From: Streptomyces cavernae
Lineage (GTDB): Bacteria; Actinomycetota; Actinomycetes; Streptomycetales; Streptomycetaceae
DNA: 64,000 bases
NCBI RefSeq assembly: GCF_004023625.1
Contig: NZ_RPDJ01000005.1
Coordinates: 360,945 to 424,944 of the forward strand
Reading direction: 5' to 3'
Notes under the pieces: generated by a model
Told to the model about the DNA's origin: nothing
The model's input: only the letters and a program-made list of their open reading frames with translations
The model's database searches: none
In this document: one piece after another, positions 43,581 through 51,543 of the stretch
Numbering within the stretch: position 1 is the stretch's first letter
Layout of the letters: each line of letters starts with the position of its first letter
Program-made: the position numbers and the translations under genes

Positions 43581-44810
43581 ATGAACCCTTCCGACACCCT
43601 GACGGAGCCCCTCACACGACTCCGGGCCGCCATCACAGGATGCCCGCACGACCACCCGAACCCAGGCCCGGTCACCTCCGGCACGGGCCGGGCCGACCTC
43701 GCGGAGGCCGAGGACTTCGTACGGCGCCACCACCGTGAACACCCGGACCAGCCGGGACCCCTCCTCGCCCGCCTGCTGGAGATCCGCCGTCAGATCCACG
43801 AGACGGGCACCTACCGTCACACCCACGACGAACTCGTCTTCGGCGCCCGCGTGGCCTGGCGCAACAGCAGCCGCTGCATCGGCCGCCTGTACTGGCACAG
43901 CCTGCGAGTCCTGGACCTGCGCGACGCCACGGCACCCGAGGAGATCCACCAGCACCTGATCACCCACCTGCGTGAAGGCACCAACGGCGGACGCATCCGC
44001 CCGACCATCTCGGTGTTCGCCCCCGACGCCCCCGGCCGCCCCGGCCCCCGGGTCTGGAACGACCAGCTCATCCGGTACGCCGGTTACCGCCAGAGCGACG
44101 GCAGCGTCGTCGGCGACCCCGCGTACGCCGAGTTCACCGAACTCGTGAGCAGGATGGGCTGGAACGCCCCGGGCGGCCCCTTCGACGTCCTGCCCCTGAT
44201 CATCAGCACTCACGACACCAAGCCCCAGCTCTTCGACGTCCCCGCCGACGACGTCCTCGAAGTCCCGTTGAGCCACCCGGAACACGCGTGGTTCGCCGAA
44301 CTGGGGGTGCGCTGGCACGCCCTGCCGGCCATCTCCAACATGCGCCTGCGCATCGGGGGCATCGACTACCCGCTCGCGCCCTTCAACGGCTGGTACATGG
44401 GTACCGAGATAGGCGCCCGCAACCTCGTCGACGAGGACCGCTACGACCTGCTGCCGCTGATCGCCGCCCGGCTGGGCCTGGACACCGGCAGCGAGACCAC
44501 CCTGTGGCGCGACCGTGCCCTGGTCGAACTGAACGTAGCCGTCCTGCACTCGTTCGCCGAGGCGGGCGTGAAGATCAGCGACCACCACACGGAATCCCGG
44601 CGCTTTTTGACGCACGTGGAGAAGGAGAGGCGCGCCGGCCGCACCGTCCCGGCCGACTGGACCTGGATCGTGCCTCCCGTCTCCGGCGGCATCACACCGG
44701 TCTTCCACCGCACTTACGACCAGGCCGATCAGCGCCCCAACTTCTATCTGGACCCCGAGCGCCGTGAGCTGGGGCGTGGCCGCTGCCCGTACTCCCACGC
44801 TCAGCCCTGA
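43581..44810 (+). CDS. nos: Bacterial nitric oxide synthase oxygenase
   Basis: This 409-residue protein is a bacterial NOS, which makes nitric oxide from arginine through N-hydroxyarginine. The heme-thiolate Cys99 lies in WRNSSRCIGRLYW; FDVLPLIIS and FNGWYMGTEIGARNL mark the heme and arginine-binding region, and DWTWIVPPVSGGITPVFH marks the pterin and dimer end. It has an N-terminal extension of about 30 residues compared with short Bacillus enzymes, and no reductase domain. The ATG follows GAGGACGAGGCC. The stop overlaps by ten bases the opposite copper-locus gene. Role: signalling, nitration chemistry or stress protection. Confidence 0.96.
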   Translation: MNPSDTLTEPLTRLRAAITGCPHDHPNPGPVTSGTGRADLAEAEDFVRRHHREHPDQPGPLLARLLEIRRQIHETGTYRHTHDELVFGARVAWRNSSRCIGRLYWHSLRVLDLRDATAPEEIHQHLITHLREGTNGGRIRPTISVFAPDAPGRPGPRVWNDQLIRYAGYRQSDGSVVGDPAYAEFTELVSRMGWNAPGGPFDVLPLIISTHDTKPQLFDVPADDVLEVPLSHPEHAWFAELGVRWHALPAISNMRLRIGGIDYPLAPFNGWYMGTEIGARNLVDEDRYDLLPLIAARLGLDTGSETTLWRDRALVELNVAVLHSFAEAGVKISDHHTESRRFLTHVEKERRAGRTVPADWTWIVPPVSGGITPVFHRTYDQADQRPNFYLDPERRELGRGRCPYSHAQP

Positions 44811-46234
44811 GGCAGCGGTGTACGGCGACCGGAGCGGGCGACGGCGACCAGGATCGCCCCCGACAGCCCGTAGAGCGCGACGGTGGCGGCCGTCCGGCCC
44901 GCGCCGTCCCGCTGCGGAGCAGGGGGCACGTAGAGCGGCCGGGACTCCTCGAGGCGCTGGGCGGAGTCGGCCTCGACCGGGATCCAGGTCTCTGTCGTCT
45001 CCGTCGCCGACGCCCCGGTGTCCCGGAAGGTGGCGTAGAGGAACCAGCGGCCGGATTCCGGCACCGTGATGTCGCCACGGTAGACGCCGTCGCGGGATGT
45101 CGTGAGGGGCGCGGACACCTCCTGTCCAGCGCGGCGTGCGACGAGGACGGCACTGTCGGACGAGCCCGGCTCGGGGGTGACGGTGACGTCGATCCGAGAA
45201 CCGCGGACCGTCGTGCGCCAGTCGGCCTCGCCCGCCTCCGTCCCCTGACCCGGGTCATGGGCCGACGCGCGCCCGGCCGACACCAGGGGCAGCGCGAGAG
45301 TCAGCGCGACGACCACGAGCCCGGCCGTCCGGACGAGGGGGAGACGAGGCCGCGGCAGCCCCTCGGCCGCGAGCAGGACCAGTGCCGAGCCGCACAGCGA
45401 GAGGAGCAGGGACGGGACGATCTGGTCGGCCGCGACGGTCGTGCCGTGTGGCAGCAGGGGGAGCAGCGGCACGTAGACGACGTGCACGGCCACCGGGACG
45501 ACGAGCGCCGGCCACCACGGGGATGTCCGCCACCTGCGGACCAGGTCGGTGGCGAGCGCGACGGCGAGCACGGGCGGCACGACCGGTGTGGAGTGCCCGA
45601 GAGCGGCCAGGACCGGTATCACGGCCAGCCGCACGGATGTGGTGACCAGGGCCGCGCGCGTGACGGCCCACGGATGCTGGTCGAACCGCCGGATCAGCAC
45701 GATCGCCAGGGTGAGCCCGGTGGTGGTGGCCGGCAGGAACCAGACGGCCGAGTACTGCGGCACATCCGACTCGTACTCCATGACCGGTGCCAGCGAGGCC
45801 GCCATGACGAGTCCACCGCCGAGCATCAGGGGCCGTCCGCCGCCCTCGGCGGCGATCGCCCGGAACAAGGTGACGGCCAGGGCGAACGTGGCGATGACGG
45901 CGAGCAGGTGGGGCGGACTCCACAGGACCGCGTCCCGGCCGAACAAGGTGTGCCATGCCTCGTCCGCCGGGGCGGAAACACCGATCGCCCCGGCGGAAAC
46001 GACCGCCCACCGCAGCAGCGGATCCGCCGTGGCGGTACGAAGGCCACGGCCGCGCACCCTCCCGATGCCCCAGGACGCGGTGGCGGCGAGCGTCACCACG
46101 AGGGAGCCGTAGAGCAGTACGTGCGGTGCGCTCCAGAAGGTGTCCCGGCCCACGTCGGTGTGCAGGGAGTCGTCCCAGTACATGCTGAACAGTGCCAGCA
46201 GTCCGCCCGCTGCCGCTGCGATGAGCCGGTTCAT
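44801..46234 (-). CDS. Copper-locus multi-pass membrane protein with extracytoplasmic domain
   Basis: This 477-residue protein has about nine membrane helices (roughly residues 5-320), then a beta-rich extracytoplasmic domain (about 335-440, after SAGRASAHDPGQG) that resembles CopC/YtkA-type immunoglobulin folds. It ends with a last helix and a short tail. A conserved MYWDDSLHTDVGRDTFWSAP lies near the start. I chose the ATG at 46232-46234; another ATG at 46273 has no ribosome site and sits against the CsoR palindrome. The CsoR-type operator 42 bases upstream suggests copper induction. The exact role is unknown. Confidence 0.85.
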   Translation of the reverse strand: MNRLIAAAAGGLLALFSMYWDDSLHTDVGRDTFWSAPHVLLYGSLVVTLAATASWGIGRVRGRGLRTATADPLLRWAVVSAGAIGVSAPADEAWHTLFGRDAVLWSPPHLLAVIATFALAVTLFRAIAAEGGGRPLMLGGGLVMAASLAPVMEYESDVPQYSAVWFLPATTTGLTLAIVLIRRFDQHPWAVTRAALVTTSVRLAVIPVLAALGHSTPVVPPVLAVALATDLVRRWRTSPWWPALVVPVAVHVVYVPLLPLLPHGTTVAADQIVPSLLLSLCGSALVLLAAEGLPRPRLPLVRTAGLVVVALTLALPLVSAGRASAHDPGQGTEAGEADWRTTVRGSRIDVTVTPEPGSSDSAVLVARRAGQEVSAPLTTSRDGVYRGDITVPESGRWFLYATFRDTGASATETTETWIPVEADSAQRLEESRPLYVPPAPQRDGAGRTAATVALYGLSGAILVAVARSGRRTPLPQG

Positions 46235-46275
46235 GTCCCGCCCCCGTCTTCGTGGTTGAACGACGATCGACATTG

Positions 46276-46302
46276 CCAGGATACCCCCTAGGGGTATCCT
46301 GG
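46276..46302. promoter_or_regulatory. CsoR-type copper operator
   Basis: A near-perfect 27-base palindrome CCAGGATACCCCC-TAGGGGTATCCTGG is centred at 46289. Its ATACCCCC-TAGGGGTAT core matches the known CsoR operator layout of C-tracts and G-tracts flanked by AT. It sits about 42 bases upstream of the minus-strand membrane gene. No csoR gene is in the window. Confidence 0.8.
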
Positions 46303-46365
46303 AACAGACTCCGGGATTGGCGGCGGCCGCGGCTGTCCGGGCTCGTCGGGCCGTGAGGCGTAAGG

Positions 46366-46380
46366 TACCCCCTCGGGGTA
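46366..46380. promoter_or_regulatory. Second CsoR-type copper operator
   Basis: TACCCCCTCGGGGTA has the same TACCCC...GGGGTA symmetry as the operator at 46276 and lies about 40 to 50 bases upstream of the plus-strand DUF6153-like gene. The two sites face the two divergent genes, so both are probably released by copper. Confidence 0.75.
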
Positions 46381-46418
46381 AGATGCGGTGTCCATGAAGC
46401 AAGGCACAGGTGGAACTC

Positions 46419-46982
46419 ATGGTGAGACGAGTGGCTCACGGCGGCGGCATGGCCGTCCGCTGCGCGTACGGGGCATTGCTCGCCCTGTGCGTCGCGCTGG
46501 CCGTGCTCGTCCACCACGAGACGTCCATGACGTCCATGACGTCCATGACGTCCATGACGTCCATGACGTCCATGGCAGCCTCGTCGCCCATGGCGGAGTC
46601 TGCTCCCACGACGGCTCCCGCCCACGCGGCTCATGCGATGCAAGCCGCGGCTCAGGCGACGGCGGGCCAGGAGGCACCCTCCGCGACGGCCGCCCACGGG
46701 GCACTCTCCGCGACGGCGGGCCATGGGACACCCTCCGCGACGGCGTATGGGGCACCCTCCGCCTCATCGCCCACGCACGGCGTTGACTCCGGCGCCTGCG
46801 CCATGCCCGGCATGCAGCACTGCACCACGGTGAGTGTCAGCTCCGTGCAACTCGCCGCACCGGGCCAGAGCGTCTTCGGCCCGCCCGCGGACCCTGAACC
46901 GGCCGCGGAAGGCCGTGCGCCCGCCAGTGCGGTCGCCCGCCCCCCGCCCGATCTTTCCGTCCTCTCGCAACTGCGCATATAG
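46419..46982 (+). CDS. DUF6153-like Met/His-containing small membrane protein
   Basis: This 187-residue protein has one N-terminal membrane helix (GALLALCVALAVLVHH) and an outside region. That region starts with six TSM repeats encoded by a nine-base DNA repeat, then degenerate 27-base repeats giving APSAT(A/G)HG. A GACAMPGMQHC motif and a C-terminal PPDLSVLSQLRI follow; the PPDL...LRI end is characteristic of what I recall as DUF6153. The Met, Cys and His content suggests copper binding. GTG at 46410 is an alternative start. A CsoR-type operator lies just upstream. Confidence 0.8.
   Translation: MVRRVAHGGGMAVRCAYGALLALCVALAVLVHHETSMTSMTSMTSMTSMTSMAASSPMAESAPTTAPAHAAHAMQAAAQATAGQEAPSATAAHGALSATAGHGTPSATAYGAPSASSPTHGVDSGACAMPGMQHCTTVSVSSVQLAAPGQSVFGPPADPEPAAEGRAPASAVARPPPDLSVLSQLRI
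46521..46574 (+). repeat. Nine-base repeat, six copies, encoding TSM
   Basis: ACGTCCATG is repeated six times in tandem, in frame inside the DUF6153-like gene, producing a run of Thr-Ser-Met. It is a direct DNA-level expansion of a Met-rich segment. Confidence 0.95.
46674..46751 (+). repeat. 27-base coding tandem repeat, three copies
   Basis: Units at 46674-46700, 46701-46727 and 46728-46751 (the last three bases shorter) share CACCCTCCGCGACGGC. They encode Ala/Ser/Thr-rich nine-residue blocks, two of them ending His-Gly, inside the DUF6153-like protein. Confidence 0.85.
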
Positions 46983-47067
46983 GCCGCGCGCCGGACGGCG
47001 CGTGACCGCGTGATGTGCCGTCCCTCCGTGACCACATCGGCAGTTTCCGAACAGAGGACCCAACACA

Positions 47068-48684
47068 ATGAACAGCATCAATCGCCGCTCCGTCCTGCTC
47101 GCCGGGCTGGGAGCGGCAGGAACCGGAGCGCTCGCCGCCTGCACCGGCGCGAGTGACTCCGGCAGCGGCAAGGCCCTGGTCAACCCCTCCGGTTCGGCGG
47201 TCGCCGCAACCGAGAAGAAGCGCAAGAGCACCGGACGCCGGCAGAACGTCACCCTGACGGCCGCACCGGCCGTGATCGATCTGGGCGGCGGCGTCATGCC
47301 CAAGAGCTGGGCCTTCGACGGACGCGCCCCGGGCAAGGAGATCCGGCTCTCGGTCGGCGACACCCTGGTCGCCGACCTGTCGAACCAGCTCCCGAACAAG
47401 ACCGCCACCTCCATCCACTGGCACGGCATCGCCCTGCGCAACGACATGGACGGCGTGCCCCCCACCACCCAGACCGCCGTCCGGGCCGGCTCCAACTTCA
47501 CGTACCGCTTCATCGCCGACGCGCCCGGCACGTACTTCTTCCACCCGCACGTCGGCGTCCAGCTCGACCGCGGCCTGTACGCCCCGCTGATCGTCGAGGA
47601 CCCCAAGGAGCCGCTGTCGTACGACGACGAATGGGTCGTTCTCCTCGACGACTGGGTCGACGGTGTCACCGGCACACCCGACGAGGTCTTCGCCGAGCTG
47701 AAGCAGGGCATGGGCGGAATGGAGGGCCACGACATGGGGGAAATGGGCGGGATGGAGGGCCACGACATGGGGGACATGGGCGGGATGGACATGGGGGACT
47801 CCGAGTCCCCCTCGGCCTCCGACTCCCCGTCCGGCGGTATGTCGATGAAATTCATGCTCATGGGCGCCGAGAGCGACCTGCTCGGCGGAGATGCCGGCGA
47901 CGTGAAGTACCCGCACCACCTGATCAACGGCCGGGTGGCGACTGATCCGGACGTCTACACCGGCAAGCCCGGCAAGAAGGTGCGGCTGCGGATCATCAAC
48001 GCGGGCGGGGACACCGCGTACCGTGTCGCCCTCGGTGGCCACAAGCTCACCATCACCCACACCGACGGCTTCCCCGTCCGGCACCGGGAGGTGGATGCCG
48101 TGCTCGTCGGCATGGGAGAGCGCTATGACGTCCTCGTCACCCTCGGGGACGGGGTCTTCCCGCTCGTCGCCGCGGCCGAGGGCAAGGACGCGAACGGCTT
48201 CGCCCTGGTACGCACGGGCTCGGGCAGGGCCCCGAAGCCGACCGTCCGCCCGAGGGAACTCGACGGCATGATCATGACGGCCTCCGAGCTGCGCGCCGCC
48301 GACGACGTGCGCCTGGAGTCCGCCAGGACCGACATTACGCACCAGATCAAGCTGACCGGCGGCATGGCCAAGTACAACTGGGCCATCAACGGCAAGCCCT
48401 TCGACATGGGCAACCCCGAGGCGAACCCGATCATGATCGAGGAGGGCCGGCGCGTACGGCTCGATTTCATCAACGACACGGACATGTGGCACCCGATGCA
48501 CCTGCACGGCCACACGTACCAGATCGGCACCTCCGGTCCCCGGAAGGACACCGCGATCGTGCTGCCGAAGAAGAAGCTGTCCGTCTTCTTCGACGCCGAC
48601 AACCCGGGCCAGTGGATGCTGCACTGCCACAACGCGTACCACGGTGAGGCCGGGATGATGGCGAACGTTGCCTATCCGGCCTGA
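47068..48684 (+). CDS. Multicopper oxidase (laccase-like), secreted lipoprotein
   Basis: This 538-residue oxidase has the four copper-binding motifs: HWHG (about 114-117), HPH (about 159-161), HPMHLHGH (about 478-485) and HCHNAYH near the end. The N-terminus (NRRSVLLAGLGAAGTGALAAC) has a twin-arginine-type start and a lipobox-like LAAC. A Met/Gly/Asp-rich loop (about 213-245, GMGGMEGHDMGEMGGMEG) resembles the Cu(I)-binding loops of CueO. It lies 85 bases after the DUF6153-like gene and probably belongs to the CsoR-controlled copper locus, oxidising Cu(I) or phenols outside the membrane. Confidence 0.96.
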   Translation: MNSINRRSVLLAGLGAAGTGALAACTGASDSGSGKALVNPSGSAVAATEKKRKSTGRRQNVTLTAAPAVIDLGGGVMPKSWAFDGRAPGKEIRLSVGDTLVADLSNQLPNKTATSIHWHGIALRNDMDGVPPTTQTAVRAGSNFTYRFIADAPGTYFFHPHVGVQLDRGLYAPLIVEDPKEPLSYDDEWVVLLDDWVDGVTGTPDEVFAELKQGMGGMEGHDMGEMGGMEGHDMGDMGGMDMGDSESPSASDSPSGGMSMKFMLMGAESDLLGGDAGDVKYPHHLINGRVATDPDVYTGKPGKKVRLRIINAGGDTAYRVALGGHKLTITHTDGFPVRHREVDAVLVGMGERYDVLVTLGDGVFPLVAAAEGKDANGFALVRTGSGRAPKPTVRPRELDGMIMTASELRAADDVRLESARTDITHQIKLTGGMAKYNWAINGKPFDMGNPEANPIMIEEGRRVRLDFINDTDMWHPMHLHGHTYQIGTSGPRKDTAIVLPKKKLSVFFDADNPGQWMLHCHNAYHGEAGMMANVAYPA

Positions 48685-48796
48685 CCTTCACACAGCGTCG
48701 TCCGGACGGGCCCATCGGCTGGCGGGGGCCGTCCGGACACGCCGTGCGTGCCGGCGTCGCGGCTCTGTCGATCGCGCGCGACGCCGGGCCCGCGTC

Positions 48797-49525
48797 TCAG
48801 TGACTGTGCCCGTCCTCCGTGCGGCCGGCCTCGGCGTCGGTCGACGCGCTCGTCTCCGGGGTCGCGGATCCGGTGTCGGCAGCCGGGGGTTCCTCCTTGG
48901 TGGCGTGCTCGTCGGACGTCTCCGTACCGTCACCGTGGCTGTGTCCGCTCTCTCCGGACGACTCGCCAAGACCGTCCGCCACCGCCCGCAGACCGAAGAA
49001 ACTGACGGCCGCGGTGAGGAGGACGGCCAGCCCCATGGGGCCGAAGACGCGGCGCCAGGAGGACTGGGCGTCCTTGAGGACGAAGGCGATGAAGGAGACG
49101 GTTATCCCCAGCGGAACGAGCACGGCCCCCCGGTCCGGGAAGTCCTGGAAGTGCTGCAGGCCGCCACTGAGCATGCCGATGCCGAACGAGAGCAGCAGGG
49201 AAGCCGCGATGACGAGGATCGCGCGCGGCAGCGCGGGCCGTTCGGTGGCGAGAAGGAACTCGTTCACCACTGTCGCGGCCAGGAACACCAGGACGCCGAT
49301 GATGGCGATCTTTGTGTACCGGGCCGGATCCAACGGGTGGTGGACCACGGCGCCGCTGATGAGGCCCGCCCCGACGAAGTACAGCACGTATCCGATGTAG
49401 CGGCCCGCGAGCGGTGCGGGCTTGCGGGCGCGGTGGCGTGAGCGCGCGCGACGGGCAGCGGCTCGGCCGCCTTCGGTGTGCTGCTGGGGTGCGGAGGGGG
49501 CTGGGCGGTCGGTTACCAGGGACAA
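48797..49525 (-). CDS. Membrane protein with acidic His-tipped tail, unknown family
   Basis: This 242-residue protein has a basic N-terminal region of about 40 residues, five or so membrane helices (about 42-180), and a C-terminal tail rich in Glu, Ser, Thr and Asp with SGESGHSHGDG and a final EDGHSH. I do not recognise a named family. The His-containing tail and the position after the multicopper oxidase (convergent) hint at a metal-linked role. The start at 49525 is the only good in-frame ATG with basic N-terminus. Confidence 0.75.
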   Translation of the reverse strand: MSLVTDRPAPSAPQQHTEGGRAAARRARSRHRARKPAPLAGRYIGYVLYFVGAGLISGAVVHHPLDPARYTKIAIIGVLVFLAATVVNEFLLATERPALPRAILVIAASLLLSFGIGMLSGGLQHFQDFPDRGAVLVPLGITVSFIAFVLKDAQSSWRRVFGPMGLAVLLTAAVSFFGLRAVADGLGESSGESGHSHGDGTETSDEHATKEEPPAADTGSATPETSASTDAEAGRTEDGHSH

Positions 49526-49643
49526 GGCGGGGCCTTTCGGCGACTCGTGAATCAGGAAGTTCGGAAGGAGGCGATTGCGGGCGGGAGCGCCATGGCGGTG
49601 CTCGGCCGCGGTCGAGGGTGCGCGGATGCGTCGCTGCCGCGTT

Positions 49644-49753
49644 GCTTCAGGGCATGCGCTGCTTCAGGACATGCACTGCTTCAGGGCATGCGAAGAAAAG
49701 CCCCTCGCGGTGCTGGGAGGTGGCATGCGAAGCAAAGCCCTTCGCGGTGCTGG
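49644..49753. repeat. Two nested direct repeats in a gene-free spacer
   Basis: Three 17-base units starting GCTTCAGG lie at 49644-49660, 49661-49677 and 49678-49694. A longer pair GGCATGCGAAG(A/C)AAAGCCC... runs from 49685 and from 49722, 37 bases apart. They lie in the 277 bases between the membrane protein gene and the -LRI-tailed gene, where no gene is seen. Confidence 0.8.
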
Positions 49754-49802
49754 AGCATGGTGCTCGTCAGCAGCGCGGGACGGGGTTGCACCCTCGGTCT
49801 CT

Positions 49803-50213
49803 CTAAATGCGCAACACGGAGGTCGCGGTCACGGGACGGGTGACCGGATCCGTCATGCCGGACCTCATGCCGGAGTACGGCAACAGGCGGCAGAGCGCGG
49901 TCACTTCGAGAAACGAATCGCCGGGCGGAGGCACATCCGGAGCCGCATTCGGTTGGCTCGGGGCGCAGTTGTGCGCGGAGTCCGCCAACTCGCCGTCCGC
50001 GCCGCCCTGGTGCTGGTGGTGCTCGTGGTCGGCCGGAGGCGCAGGCGCGTCAACGGCAAGTGATGCTGTGACGCCCGCTGCGAGGTGTCCGGCGGCACTC
50101 TCTCCATGCAGGCCATGGGCGAACAGCAGGCCGAACAGCACCATCGTGAGCCACAGCAGACGGGACAGCCGTGGTTTTTCTTCTCGCGGCGGTACGGGCG
50201 GTGGCTCGGACAC
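49803..50213 (-). CDS. Small His-rich membrane protein with -SVLRI tail
   Basis: This 136-residue protein has one membrane helix (LLWLTMVLFGLLFAHGLHGES, about 19-39), a His cluster DHEHHQHQ near 62-69 and two Cys residues. It ends VTATSVLRI. The helix plus the terminal S-x-L-R-I pattern resembles the DUF6153-like protein at 46419 and those at 53078 and 53855. It starts with GTG six bases after the NlpC/P60 gene stop, so the two form an operon. The function is unknown; metal binding is plausible from the His cluster. Confidence 0.7.
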   Translation of the reverse strand: MSEPPPVPPREEKPRLSRLLWLTMVLFGLLFAHGLHGESAAGHLAAGVTASLAVDAPAPPADHEHHQHQGGADGELADSAHNCAPSQPNAAPDVPPPGDSFLEVTALCRLLPYSGMRSGMTDPVTRPVTATSVLRI

Positions 50214-50219
50214 AGGCTC

Positions 50220-51245
50220 TCAGGGCCTGCTGGCCGCGAAGAACGGCATGGAGTCCAACGGGACGATCTCGACGTTCTTGCCGGTGCGCGGCGCGTGGAT
50301 GGCCTTGCCGTTGCCGACGTACATCCCGTTGTGCTGGTTGTCGTTGTACCAGTAGATGATGTCGCCGGGCTGCAGATCGGACTTGGCGACCTTGCGGCCG
50401 GCGTCGTACTGCTGCTTGACGGTGCGCGGCAGCGAGACGCCCGCCGCACGCCAGGAAGAACCGGTGAGCCCCGAGCAGTCGAAGGAGTTGGGGCCGGTGG
50501 AGCCCCACTCGTAGGGCTTGCCGAGCTGCGCGTACGCGAAATCGAGCGCGGCCTTGGCGCGGCCGCTCGCCGGTCCGTTGTACGTCGCGGGGGAGTCACT
50601 GGCGCCCGCGGACGCGTCGTCGCGTTCCTGATCCGCTTCCATCTTGGCGCGTTGCGCTGCCGTCAGGCTGTTGAGGAGCTTGCGCGCCTTCGCGAGCTTG
50701 TCCTGGACCTCGTCCTTCGTCTTGGCGGCCTTGGCGCGCGTCTCCTGAAGGGACTGCAGCTGTTCCCGCGCGGTCTCCCGTTCCTGTGCCAGCTCGCGCT
50801 GCTTACGCTGCATCGCCTCCAGCGCCTCGGCCTGCCTGCTGCTCGTACGGTCGAGCATTTCGGCCTGGCCGAGGTAGTCGTCCGGATCACTGGACAGGAA
50901 CAGCTGCACGCTCGGGTCGATGCTGCCGCTGCGGTACTGCGCGGCCGCCAACGGGCCTATCTTCTCGCGTAGTTCGTTGATCTCCTGCTGCTTACGGCTG
51001 AGGCTGTCCTGTGCGCGGTCGACCTCGCGCTGCAGTTTCTTCTGTTCTTCGCGGATGGCGTTGTACTCCTCGGTGGGAGCCTCGGCCTCTTCGTAGAGCC
51101 GTTCCACTTCCTTGCGGACCTCGTCCACCGTGGGATTGGGGGCCGCCTGGCTCTGCGTCGGCAGGAGGCTGACGGCGCCGGCGGCCATGCCGAGCGTGGC
51201 GATCCGAGCGCGGCTGGGCGGCTTCGGCCGACGGTGCAATCCCAT
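50220..51245 (-). CDS. NlpC/P60 peptidoglycan hydrolase with coiled-coil N-terminus
   Basis: This 341-residue secreted protein has a signal peptide (RIATLGMAAGAVSLLPTQSQA, about 12-32), a long coiled-coil (about 35-200, rich in Glu/Arg/Lys/Gln), and a C-terminal NlpC/P60 domain. The catalytic Cys lies in NSFDCSGLTGSSW and the catalytic His in HNGMYVGNGKAIHA. This layout is that of RipA-like endopeptidases that cut the peptide stems of peptidoglycan during growth and division. The ATG at 51243-51245 follows AGGAG. A -SVLRI protein gene follows six bases downstream. Confidence 0.93.
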   Translation of the reverse strand: MGLHRRPKPPSRARIATLGMAAGAVSLLPTQSQAAPNPTVDEVRKEVERLYEEAEAPTEEYNAIREEQKKLQREVDRAQDSLSRKQQEINELREKIGPLAAAQYRSGSIDPSVQLFLSSDPDDYLGQAEMLDRTSSRQAEALEAMQRKQRELAQERETAREQLQSLQETRAKAAKTKDEVQDKLAKARKLLNSLTAAQRAKMEADQERDDASAGASDSPATYNGPASGRAKAALDFAYAQLGKPYEWGSTGPNSFDCSGLTGSSWRAAGVSLPRTVKQQYDAGRKVAKSDLQPGDIIYWYNDNQHNGMYVGNGKAIHAPRTGKNVEIVPLDSMPFFAASRP

Positions 51246-51328
51246 CGTGGAGTGACTCCTCTGCGCGTCTGCGGCCGAGCGACGGACTCCGGTCGTCGGG
51301 CGACACAAGTCAGCTTCGGCACGGTCCC

Positions 51329-51434
51329 CGTTGAATCCGGCGCCGGGCGCGGACCCGTGTGCACCCCCCGCCGCGGCTTCCAACCCCCCCCCCGGCCCCC
51401 CCCCACGCCGCCCCCCCCGGCGCCGGATTCAACG
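51329..51434. repeat. Perfect 18-base inverted repeat flanking a poly-C tract
   Basis: CGTTGAATCCGGCGCCGG at 51329-51346 and its exact reverse complement at 51417-51434 flank a 70-base stretch that contains long C-runs (about 51386-51420). It lies upstream of the NlpC gene. It may form a long hairpin or mark an insertion scar; the C-runs should be checked for sequencing error. Confidence 0.85.
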
Positions 51435-51447
51435 AACAGTAATAGAA

Positions 51448-51467
51448 CTTAGTAGCTTCGTACTACG
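51448..51467. promoter_or_regulatory. Candidate BlaI-type operator upstream of the NlpC/P60 gene
   Basis: CTTAGTA-GCTTCG-TACTACG is a 7-6-7 imperfect palindrome in an AT-richer island about 200 bases upstream of the NlpC/P60 start. Its TAGTA/TACTA half-sites recur at 52848, 60373 and 27270. The BlaI-type repressor at 52452 is the natural candidate binder. Confidence 0.5.
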
Positions 51468-51543
51468 CATCGCAAGTGACTCCCGGTCACACCGGCATCG
51501 GAAGTCCCGTCGACGGCGTAGGCATACAGACCCGCGACCGGCG

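Noticed and set aside
44801..44810. Ten-base overlap of nitric oxide synthase and membrane protein genes as a sequencing error
   Set aside because: Short convergent overlaps are common, and both C-termini look normal.
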